NCBI GenBank assembly: GCA_900554535.1
Contig: USIA01000102.1
Coordinates: forward strand, 1 to 7,014
Reading direction: 5' to 3'
From: an uncultured Oscillospiraceae bacterium
Lineage (GTDB): Bacteria > Bacillota > Clostridia > Oscillospirales > Acutalibacteraceae
DNA: 7,014 bases
Position numbers and translations under genes: made by a program. Shown in pieces: positions 1-4,327 of the stretch. Within the stretch, counting starts at the first letter, position 1; every line of letters begins with the position of its first letter. The notes under the pieces were generated by a model. That model was not told the origin of the DNA, did not search any database, and was given only the letters and a program-made list of their open reading frames with translations.

Positions 1-79
1 GATCGGCCTGCAGCCGCAGCCCCCCACGCACCCCGTGCGTACCCACGATGCGGCCGGCATCCAAATACTCTGCCTGCAT
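1..79 (-). CDS. rimM: RimM, 16S rRNA processing / 30S maturation factor (N-terminal fragment)
   Basis: Only the first 26 codons lie in the window; the gene runs off the left edge. The visible residues read MQAEYLDAGRIVGTHGVRGG, followed by LRLQAD. The G(R/K)IVxTHGVRGxL(R/K)(L/V) pattern is the start of the RimM N-terminal beta-barrel. RimM acts in the cytoplasm, binding S19 and the 30S head during late assembly. The ATG at 79-77 is preceded by a strong AAAAGGAGG ribosome binding site. It follows khpA on the same strand, matching the usual ffh-rpsP-khpA-rimM order of Firmicutes; trmD would be expected next, outside the window. A GC-rich hairpin with a short T-run separates it from khpA. The family call is confident because both motif and gene order agree, although only a fragment is seen. 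Confidence 0.9.
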   Translation of the reverse strand, partial: MQAEYLDAGRIVGTHGVRGGLRLQAD

Positions 80-106
80 GTTGTGCCTCCTTTTGCAAAT
101 CGGGCG

Positions 107-145
107 AAAGAAACGCTGCGCCGCGAAGAGGACCGCGGCGCAGCG
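107..145 (-). terminator. Terminator-like hairpin between khpA and rimM (possible attenuator)
   Basis: A perfect 12-bp GC-rich inverted repeat (114-125 with 134-145, 8-nt loop) lies 13 bases after the khpA stop codon. On the minus strand it is followed by TTTCTTT (113-107). This is intrinsic-terminator form with an imperfect T-tract. It sits inside what should be one operon, ending about 15 bases before the rimM ribosome binding site. Partial termination or a 3' processing/stability element fits best. No separate rimM promoter is evident in the short gap. Confidence 0.6.
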
Positions 146-158
146 CATCAGAGTCGTG

Positions 159-392
159 TCAGTCGATCTCCACAGAGACAGTGCCCCCCTGCCGGCTGGC
201 CGCCGCGCGCGCGACCACACGGATTGCTTTCGCAATGCGGCCCTGCTTGCCGATCACGCGGCCCATATCGTCCTCTGCAACATGCAGGTGATACGTCACC
301 GTGCCGTCCTCAGCGGGTTCGTCTTTTGTCACCGAAACGGCGGATGGGTCAGACACCAGGCCCTGTGCAATCGCAATGAGGAGTTCTTCCAT
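159..392 (-). CDS. khpA: KhpA, small KH-domain RNA-binding protein (YlqC family)
   Basis: This is a 77-residue protein, close to the usual 75-80 of the family. It is essentially one KH domain: an N-terminal helix (MEELLIAIAQGLV), a beta-strand pair (about 17-38), then the RNA-binding GxxG loop as VIGKQGRIAKAIR (GKQG at 48-51) and the helix after it, ending in a short strand (TVSVEI). KhpA is a cytoplasmic RNA chaperone that commonly partners KhpB/Jag and affects cell division and small-RNA function in Firmicutes. The frame stays open further upstream, but the ATG at 392 is chosen because GGAGG lies just ahead of it and the homologous region begins there. It follows rpsP by 26 bases and is surely co-transcribed with it. 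Confidence 0.93.
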   Translation of the reverse strand: MEELLIAIAQGLVSDPSAVSVTKDEPAEDGTVTYHLHVAEDDMGRVIGKQGRIAKAIRVVARAAASRQGGTVSVEID

Positions 393-418
393 GAAAGGGC
401 CCTCCTTTTCTGTTACAA

Positions 419-661
419 TTACAGAACACCGTTCTGCTTGAACAGACGCTTGACGGTATCCGTCGGCTGTGCGCCGTTGCCGATCCACTTTTTGGCCTTT
501 TCCGCGTCGACCTTGACCTCAACAGGCTCGGTCAGCGGATTGTAATAGCCCAGCTCCTCGATGAAACGGCCATCGCGGGGATAGCGGGAATCCGCAACAA
601 CAATCCGATAAAAGGGGTTTTTCTTTGCGCCCATGCGGCGCAGACGAATTTTGACTGCCAT
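419..661 (-). CDS. rpsP: 30S ribosomal protein S16
   Basis: This is a full-length S16 of 80 residues. The N-terminus MAVKIRLRRMGAKKNPFYRI, followed by VVADSRYPRDGRFIEELGYYNP, is the diagnostic S16 signature. The C-terminal part (VKVDAEKAKKWIGNGAQPTDTV) is the usual helical region. S16 is a primary binding protein of the 16S 5' and central domains and is needed for 30S assembly. The ATG at 661 has a GGAGG site (678-674) about 12 bases upstream, at the long end of normal spacing. It sits between ffh (84-base gap) and khpA (26-base gap) on the same strand, the standard Firmicute arrangement. Nothing is unusual in the protein. Confidence 0.98.
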   Translation of the reverse strand: MAVKIRLRRMGAKKNPFYRIVVADSRYPRDGRFIEELGYYNPLTEPVEVKVDAEKAKKWIGNGAQPTDTVKRLFKQNGVL

Positions 662-707
662 AATTACTTGTTACCTCCGAATTTCTATCATCAAACTTAT
701 CATGCCA

Positions 708-732
708 GGGGCGGCGGTTGTTCCCGCGCCCC
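708..732 (-). other. GC-rich hairpin in the ffh-rpsP gap
   Basis: Positions 708-713 (GGGGCG) pair with 727-732 (CGCCCC), and after a one-base bulge 715-717 pair with 724-726, leaving a 6-nt loop. The hairpin starts 14 bases after the ffh stop codon. No T-run follows on the minus strand, so it does not look like an intrinsic terminator. It may protect the 3' end of a processed ffh message or mark an RNase cut between ffh and the abundant rpsP message. That role is inference. Confidence 0.45.
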
Positions 733-745
733 GGTCAAACGAATT

Positions 746-2083
746 TTAAAACGGCATCCTGCCCGGCGGCATCATGCCGCGCAGGCGTTTGCCTTTTTTG
801 CCCTTCATCATCTTCATCATCTTTTGCATCTGCTCCATGGAGCGCAAAAGCTTATTGACATCTTCGACCCTGGTGCCGCTGCCCGCAGCGATGCGGCGCT
901 TACGGCTTGGGTTAATGAGCGAGGGTTTCTCGCGCTCGGCTGGGGTCATGGAGAGGATGATGGCGGTCTCCCGGTCGATCAGGCGGTCGTCGAGCTGACT
1001 GTCGCTCAACTTGCGTGTATCCATACCAAATTTTTCGAGGATACTGCGCATCGGGCCCATCTTGCGGACTTCCTTAAACTGGGCGAGCAGGTCGTTAAAA
1101 TCGAGTTTGTTGTGCATCATGCGCTCGGCGGTCTTGCGCGCTTCCTTTTCGTCGATTTTCGCCTGCGCCTCTTCGATCAGCGTGAGCACATCGCCCATGC
1201 CGAGGATACGCGAAGCCATGCGGTCCGGGTGGAACACCTCAATGTCGTCGAGCTTTTCGCCGGTGCCCGCAAATTTAATGGGCTTGCCGGTCACGGCCTT
1301 AACAGATAAGGCTGCGCCGCCGCGGGTGTCGCCGTCGAGCTTTGTGAGAATCACGCCTGTGATGTCCAGCTTCTCGTCAAAGGTCTTGGCAACATTGACG
1401 GCTTCCTGGCCGGTCATGCTGTCCACCACGAGCAGGATTTCCGAAGGATGCACCGCATCCTTGATGTCGCGCAGCTCCTGCATCAGCGTATCATCAATCT
1501 GCAAGCGGCCCGCCGTATCGATCAGCACCATATCATAGCCGTAGTCCTTTGCGTGGTGGACGGCGTGCTCGCTTATCTTCACGGGGTTTCCCTGCCCCTC
1601 TGCAAAGACGGGCACGCCCGCCTGTTCCCCGACGATCTGCAGCTGTTTGATGGCCGCCGGGCGATAGACGTCACAGGCGACCAGCAACGGACGGTGGCCC
1701 TGCTTTTTGAGCAGGCGGCCGAGCTTGGCGGCATGTGTGGTTTTGCCGGCGCCCTGCAGGCCACACAGCAGGATGATGCACGGACCGGAAGAAGGGCTCT
1801 TCAGCCGCGCTTCGCCGCCGCCCATCAAAGCCGTCAATTCTTCATTGACAATCTTGACGACCATCTGGCCGGGCGTCAGACTCTCCATTACTTCGCTGCC
1901 CACCGCGCGCTCGCTGATGCGCTTGGTGAACTCCTTGGCAACCTTATAATTGACGTCCGCTTCCAACAGCGCCAGGCGCACCTCACGCATGGCGGTTTTG
2001 ACGTCCGCCTCTGTCAGCTTTCCCTTGCTTTTCAGCCGTTTAAAGGCGGCCGCCAGTTTATCCGAAAGACTTTCAAATGCCAT
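746..2083 (-). CDS. ffh: Signal recognition particle GTPase Ffh (SRP54)
   Basis: This is a complete 445-residue Ffh of normal length. The N-domain helical bundle covers about 1-90. The G domain shows GLQGAGKTT (108-116, P-loop), DTAGRL (189-194), TKLDGDTRGGAALS (247-260) and GTGEK (273-277). The M domain (about 328-430) has a methionine-rich finger region, the SRP-RNA-binding segment RIAAGSGTRVEDVNKLL (397-413) and a basic, Met-rich tail. With 4.5S/6S RNA it binds signal peptides at the ribosome and, through FtsY, delivers nascent chains to the Sec translocon. It is normally essential. The ATG at 2083 follows an AGGAGG site. An IS110 element is inserted directly upstream, cutting the Shine-Dalgarno and separating ffh from its usual partner ylxM; the coding sequence itself is intact. 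Its transcription in this strain must involve read-through or an IS-borne promoter. Confidence 0.99.
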   Translation of the reverse strand: MAFESLSDKLAAAFKRLKSKGKLTEADVKTAMREVRLALLEADVNYKVAKEFTKRISERAVGSEVMESLTPGQMVVKIVNEELTALMGGGEARLKSPSSGPCIILLCGLQGAGKTTHAAKLGRLLKKQGHRPLLVACDVYRPAAIKQLQIVGEQAGVPVFAEGQGNPVKISEHAVHHAKDYGYDMVLIDTAGRLQIDDTLMQELRDIKDAVHPSEILLVVDSMTGQEAVNVAKTFDEKLDITGVILTKLDGDTRGGAALSVKAVTGKPIKFAGTGEKLDDIEVFHPDRMASRILGMGDVLTLIEEAQAKIDEKEARKTAERMMHNKLDFNDLLAQFKEVRKMGPMRSILEKFGMDTRKLSDSQLDDRLIDRETAIILSMTPAEREKPSLINPSRKRRIAAGSGTRVEDVNKLLRSMEQMQKMMKMMKGKKGKRLRGMMPPGRMPF

Positions 2084-2090
2084 GCGCTGT

Positions 2091-2096
2091 CCTCCT
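2091..2096 (-). promoter_or_regulatory. ffh ribosome binding site, cut by the insertion but still functional-looking
   Basis: On the minus strand this reads AGGAGG, 7 bases before the ffh ATG. The base pair at 2095-2096 is the inferred CT recombination core. Everything further upstream (2097 on) is IS sequence. Joining the flank at 3831 to this site would restore AAAAGGAGG. The insertion therefore removed the upstream A-tract of the Shine-Dalgarno but kept its core. Confidence 0.8.
2095..2096 (+). repeat. Left CT core dinucleotide of the IS110 insertion
   Basis: The CT here is matched by a CT at 3829-3830 at the other end of the element. IS621, the characterised IS110 bridge-RNA element, also recombines at a CT core. 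The choice of this CT is supported by the restored ffh ribosome binding site, the 17-bp spacing of the junction promoter, and guide matches that stop at or next to it. Confidence 0.7.
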
Positions 2097-2098
2097 CG

Positions 2099-2104
2099 TA
2101 TAAT
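2099..2104 (+). promoter_or_regulatory. -10 half of the circle-junction promoter (left end)
   Basis: TATAAT lies two bases inside the left end of the element. In the inserted state no TTGACA-like -35 is found at the right distance in the ffh flank (2076-2081 reads AATGCC). In the excised circle it would sit exactly 17 bp after TTGACT of the right end. Transcription would then begin around 2111, directly before the 5' stem-loop of the predicted bridge RNA. Confidence 0.65.
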
Positions 2105-2147
2105 AAGATTTGCAGACAGTTTTAAGTGAGTCTGCTTAGTTCACTTT

Positions 2148-2156
2148 AGAATATCA
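2148..2156 (-). promoter_or_regulatory. Possible outward promoter (extended -10) toward ffh
   Basis: On the minus strand this reads TGATATTCT, an extended -10 (TGn plus TATTCT) pointing at ffh about 65 bases away. No good -35 is visible 16-18 bases upstream. It is listed because ffh, an essential gene, has lost its direct link to the ylxM promoter. Confidence is low. Confidence 0.2.
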
Positions 2157-2209
2157 GCAGGCTTAGAGATGCCCGTGATACAATAGCTGTAGGACAGCAG
2201 GGTCAAGTT

Positions 2210-2250
2210 CTTTGTCCTCCAGTTGAGCCAAAAGGCTGCTTCAAAGAAAG
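2210..2250 (+). other. Target-binding loop of the bridge RNA
   Basis: A short basal stem (CTT 2210-2212 with AAG 2248-2250) and an apical stem (AGCC 2226-2229 with GGCT 2234-2237, AAAA loop) enclose an internal loop. Its 5' side, TGTCCTCC (2213-2220), is identical to the plus-strand flank 2088-2095. Its 3' side, GCTTCAAA (2238-2245), is the reverse complement of the other flank, 3831-3838. One guide pairs with each strand on either side of the insertion point, as the left and right target guides do in IS621. Confidence 0.8.
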
Positions 2251-2317
2251 TCCGTTCCCCTGAGCCGGAAGTTAGCTGCAAACTCATTGGCTGTTTGCTA
2301 GAGGCAAGGCCGCCCTT

Positions 2318-2379
2318 TTCGCAGTGAGGGATATCGCATTGGCCGTCTCTGGAATGATTCTGATACGCGAGGTTGCGGA
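2318..2379 (+). other. Donor-binding loop of the bridge RNA
   Basis: A 7-bp basal stem (2318-2324 with 2373-2379, two G-U pairs) and a small apical hairpin around 2350-2362 enclose an internal loop. The 5' side holds CATTGG (2337-2342), identical to the right end of the element at 3822-3827, with the core C also matching after one mismatch. The 3' side holds ATACG (2363-2367), the reverse complement of the first five bases of the left end (2097-2101). These are candidate left and right donor guides; the matches are shorter than those of the target guides. Confidence 0.62.
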
Positions 2380-2445
2380 TGCTCCGGTTATCATGGGTAT
2401 CTCAAAGCCTGCTGGCCTGAAATCTCCATGCGGGGAGGTGAAATT

Positions 2446-3672
2446 GTGAACCCACTATTCGTTGGCATTGATGTGAGCAGCAAAAACAATGTGGCTTACC
2501 TGATGAAGCCGGATGGCAGCAAACACTCCAGCTTTTCCGTGCAGAACAACCTGGGTGGTGCTAAACTATTGTCAGAGAGAATCGTGTCGGCGCTGTGTTC
2601 TATGCAGCTCAGCAATGTGGTGATTGGTCTGGAGGCCACCTCCATCTACGGGGACAGTCTTGTCTACGCACTCCGTGAAGATGGCAGTCTTGGCCGATTC
2701 CAGCGGAAAATCCATGTCCTCAATCCAAAGCAGGTACGGAAGTTCAAGGAAGCCTATCCTGACTTGCCCAAAAATGACTTTGTGGACGCCTTTGTGATTG
2801 CCGACCATCTCCGCTTCGGCAGAATCGCCAAGGAGGTCTATATGGACGACTATCGCTACCAGGCACTCAAAACCCTTACCAGGGCCAGATTTGATGTCAT
2901 TCAGAACCTGACCCGTGAAAAGCAGCGGTTTGCCAACTACTTATTTTTGAAATGCTCCGGCATAGCACAGGACAAGGACATTCAAAACACCAGCGCCACC
3001 ACCATCGCGCTCATGGAGCGGTTTGAAACTGTGGATGACCTGGCAAATGCTGACCTGGAAGAACTGACAGCCTTTATCACCGAAACAGGCCGCGGCAGAT
3101 TTGCCGACCCAGATGCTGCCGCCAAAGCGGTACAGGCTGCGGCCAGAGGCTCTTATCGTCTGCCCAAGACAGTGAACGACACCGTGAACCAGGCCATGGC
3201 CGTCTCTATTGCCTCCATGCGGGCACTGAAGGAGCAGGTCAAGGTTCTCGACAAAGCCATTGAACAGCAGTTTGAGATCATCCCTAACACCTTGACCTCC
3301 ATCCCCGGCATTGGCAAGGTCTACTCTGCTGGGATCATCGCCGAACTCGGTGACATCCGCCGCTTCAAATCCCAAGCCTCTGTCGCCAAGTTTGCCGGCC
3401 TTGTCTGGCACAAAGACCAGTCCGGTGAGTTTGAGGCGGAACACTCCCGGATGATTAAATCCGGCAACCGCTATCTCCGCTACTATCTGCTGGAAGCCGC
3501 CAACTCTGTGAGAAGATGCGACTCCGAGTTCCGGCGCTACTATGACCTCAAATTCAAAGAGGTCAACAAGTACCAGCACAAACGAGCACTCGCTTTAACT
3601 GCCAGAAAACTGGTCCGGTTGGTCTTTCGACTGCTGAAAGACAACCGCCTGTATATCCCGCCGGAGGGCTGA
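2446..3672 (+). CDS. IS110-family transposase / bridge-RNA-guided recombinase
   Basis: This is a 408-residue recombinase. The N-terminal RuvC-like DEDD domain shows D9 (FVGIDVSSK), E63 (IGLEATSIYG) and D111/D114 (KNDFVDAFVIAD). After a helical middle region (about 140-280) comes the Transposase_20 domain with SIPGIGKVYSAGIIAELGDI (285-304) and the AGLV...QSGEFE stretch. S326 of QSG lies 82 residues from the C-terminus and is the likely nucleophilic serine, by position relative to S241 of IS621. The family works as a tetramer with a bridge RNA to excise a circle and insert it at a guided site. The GTG start at 2446 is preferred over the in-frame ATG at 2428: GGGGAGG (2432-2437) is ideally spaced for the GTG, and family proteins begin MNPLFVGIDVS. 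The long helical middle makes it larger than IS621 (326 residues). No frameshift or lost catalytic residue is seen. Confidence 0.95.
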   Translation: MNPLFVGIDVSSKNNVAYLMKPDGSKHSSFSVQNNLGGAKLLSERIVSALCSMQLSNVVIGLEATSIYGDSLVYALREDGSLGRFQRKIHVLNPKQVRKFKEAYPDLPKNDFVDAFVIADHLRFGRIAKEVYMDDYRYQALKTLTRARFDVIQNLTREKQRFANYLFLKCSGIAQDKDIQNTSATTIALMERFETVDDLANADLEELTAFITETGRGRFADPDAAAKAVQAAARGSYRLPKTVNDTVNQAMAVSIASMRALKEQVKVLDKAIEQQFEIIPNTLTSIPGIGKVYSAGIIAELGDIRRFKSQASVAKFAGLVWHKDQSGEFEAEHSRMIKSGNRYLRYYLLEAANSVRRCDSEFRRYYDLKFKEVNKYQHKRALALTARKLVRLVFRLLKDNRLYIPPEG

Positions 3673-3698
3673 GCTGACTACTTGCCCCTCTGACGCCC

Positions 3699-3734
3699 AA
3701 GCCCTGTTTCAAAAATTCTCAAGGGCAGGGCTTT
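3699..3734 (+). terminator. Hairpin after the transposase gene, possible weak terminator
   Basis: AAGCCCTG (3699-3706) pairs with CAGGGCTT (3726-3733) over 8 bp with a 19-nt loop, 26 bases after the transposase stop. Only TTT follows directly; a longer T-run comes about 14 bases later. It may end the transposase transcript inefficiently or be a structural part of the right end. On the minus strand no T-run follows, so it should not stop transcription coming from ylxM. Confidence 0.4.
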
Positions 3735-3809
3735 GGTTGCTGTTGCCTTTTTGCTGCCTACATCGCGCTTTTTACTCTGTTTTGCTTAAAATTTTCTTAC
3801 ATCACCTAC

Positions 3810-3815
3810 TTGACT
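3810..3815 (+). promoter_or_regulatory. -35 half of the circle-junction promoter (right end)
   Basis: TTGACT lies 15 bases inside the right end of the element. Joined to the left end in a circular intermediate, 15 right-end bases plus two left-end bases give a 17-bp spacer to TATAAT (2099-2104). A promoter assembled at the circle junction is known for IS621-type elements, where it drives the bridge RNA. Here the fit also supports the inferred ends. Confidence 0.65.
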
Positions 3816-3828
3816 TCATACCATTGGA

Positions 3829-3830
3829 CT
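3829..3830 (+). repeat. Right CT core dinucleotide of the IS110 insertion
   Basis: This partners the CT at 2095-2096. Sequence from 3831 on is the original flank: 17 bases lead to the ylxM stop, and the flank restores the A-tract of the ffh Shine-Dalgarno when joined to 2094. Confidence 0.7.
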
Positions 3831-3847
3831 TTTGAAGCGTGCCGCTT

Positions 3848-4219
3848 TCATCCCACCGTTTCCTGCACTTTCGAAATGGCCGCGACCAGCTTTTCCATCT
3901 GTTCGCTGATGGCCTTGTCATAGACGAAGCGGCTGTTGTAGTCTCGTACATTTTCGGCGCGCTTGCGGATATCCGCCAAAGCGTCCTGCAGCGCGCGGGT
4001 ATGGCGCAGCAGGCCGAGTTTCTCCTCCATCTCCACAAGCTGCGCTTCCCCGCGCTTGATGGCGTCGCGCACACCTTGGCGGGTGATGCCTTCGTTCTGC
4101 GCGATTTCCGACAGGGAGAGATCGTCATTATAGTAAAAGGAAATGACCTGCTGCTGCTTTGGCGTGAGCAACTCACCGTAATAATCCAGCAGCAACGCTA
4201 TCCGCAAATCCTTTGCCAC
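3848..4219 (-). CDS. ylxM: YlxM-like helix-turn-helix protein, SRP operon partner of ffh
   Basis: This is a 123-residue protein of the YlxM/p13 family (UPF0122). The hallmark start is MAKDLRIALLLDYYGELLTPKQ, with FYYNDDLSLSEIAQNEGITRQGVRDAIKRG after it: a sigma-70 region-4-like helix-turn-helix at about 34-61. The C-terminal half (about 60-115) is charged and predicted helical. YlxM is linked to the SRP pathway and is nearly always encoded directly upstream of ffh. The GTG at 4219 is chosen because GAGAGGGGG lies just upstream and family homology begins there; a TTG start at 4264 would fall at the predicted transcription start. Without the IS, its stop would be only 30 bases from the ffh ATG. 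It is about 10 residues longer than typical homologues, at the C-terminus. Confidence 0.92.
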   Translation of the reverse strand: MAKDLRIALLLDYYGELLTPKQQQVISFYYNDDLSLSEIAQNEGITRQGVRDAIKRGEAQLVEMEEKLGLLRHTRALQDALADIRKRAENVRDYNSRFVYDKAISEQMEKLVAAISKVQETVG

Positions 4220-4249
4220 AGGCGCCCCCTCTCTTTCTGTAAAGGAACT

Positions 4250-4264
4250 TTGCTTTACAAGCAA
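4250..4264 (-). promoter_or_regulatory. 5'-terminal stem-loop of the ylxM transcript
   Basis: TTGCTT and AAGCAA form a 6-bp stem with a 3-nt loop. The predicted transcription start (about 4263) falls at the first stem base, so the message would begin with a hairpin, about 30 bases before the ylxM start codon. Such 5'-terminal hairpins are known to slow mRNA decay; that role here is inference. Confidence 0.45.
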
Positions 4265-4269
4265 GGTCG

Positions 4270-4298
4270 ATTATAGCGCATCTTGTGCGATTTGTCAA
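4270..4298 (-). promoter_or_regulatory. Consensus sigma-A promoter of the ylxM (SRP) operon
   Basis: On the minus strand, TTGACA (4298-4293) and TATAAT (4275-4270) are separated by exactly 17 bp. Both hexamers match the consensus perfectly. Predicted start about 4263, giving a leader of roughly 44 bases to the ylxM GTG. It lies in the 108-base gap after the FUSC gene. This should be the main promoter for ylxM and, before the IS inserted, for ffh-rpsP-khpA-rimM. Confidence 0.9.
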
Positions 4299-4327
4299 CC
4301 ATCCGCCAGCACTTTTTGCATCGGATC

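Larger units (their letters stand above)
2154..2415. repeat. 27-bp imperfect inverted repeat closing the bridge RNA
   Basis: Positions 2154-2180 pair with 2389-2415 over 27 positions, with a single A-A mismatch (2165/2404). Three of the pairs are G-U in RNA (2154/2415, 2171/2398, 2175/2394). The arms are internal to the element, 57 bases from its left end, so they are not transposase-bound terminal repeats. The right arm ends 16 bases before the transposase ribosome binding site. Confidence 0.85.
2111..2418 (+). ncRNA. IS110 bridge RNA (target- and donor-guide RNA)
   Basis: This structured RNA fills the left end upstream of the transposase. Reading 5' to 3': a 5' stem-loop (GCAGAC 2112-2117 with GTCTGC 2130-2135); the left strand of a 27-bp closing helix (2154-2180); a small hairpin (2186-2198); a target-binding loop (2210-2250); a hairpin (2289-2311); a donor-binding loop (2318-2379); and the right strand of the closing helix (2389-2415). 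In IS621 a bridge RNA with a 5' stem-loop, target loop and donor loop in this order guides the recombinase to its target and to its own ends. The guides found here match this insertion's flanks and ends. The closing helix contains three G-U pairs, favouring an RNA role over a DNA repeat. At about 300 nt it would be longer than the 177-nt IS621 RNA. Exact 5' and 3' ends are inferred. Confidence 0.82.
2097..3830 (+). mobile_element. Complete IS110-family insertion sequence with bridge RNA, in the ffh Shine-Dalgarno
   Basis: The element is about 1734 bp: a 349-base left end carrying a structured RNA, one transposase gene, and a 158-base right end. There are no terminal inverted repeats and no longer target duplication than the CT core. 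With the long non-coding region upstream of the gene, this is the pattern of the IS110 group rather than IS1111. The ends were inferred from the rebuilt ffh ribosome binding site, the promoter formed at the circular junction, and the guide matches in the RNA. All reading frames and RNA parts look intact, so the element may be active or recently inserted. It faces opposite to the operon it interrupts. An end shift of one or two bases cannot be excluded. Confidence 0.87.

Noticed and set aside
668..2125. Long plus-strand open frames opposite ffh
   Set aside because: They are mirror frames of a highly conserved, GC-rich gene, without ribosome sites or recognisable protein motifs.
2154..2415. The 27-bp inverted repeat as terminal inverted repeats of a DDE-type transposon
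   Set aside because: The arms lie wholly upstream of the transposase gene and do not flank it. G-U pairs and enclosed guide loops indicate an RNA helix.
2428..2445. ATG start of the transposase at 2428
   Set aside because: It would place the GGGGAGG ribosome site inside the coding region. The GTG at 2446 has correct spacing and matches family N-termini.
4220..4264. TTG start extending YlxM by 15 residues
   Set aside because: It coincides with the predicted transcription start, lies in a hairpin, lacks a ribosome site, and adds residues not found in the family.
4265..4327. Terminator for the FUSC gene in the gap before ylxM
   Set aside because: Only a 5-bp interrupted inverted repeat without a T-run on the minus strand is present. 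Read-through into ylxM is possible, but no terminator can be supported.
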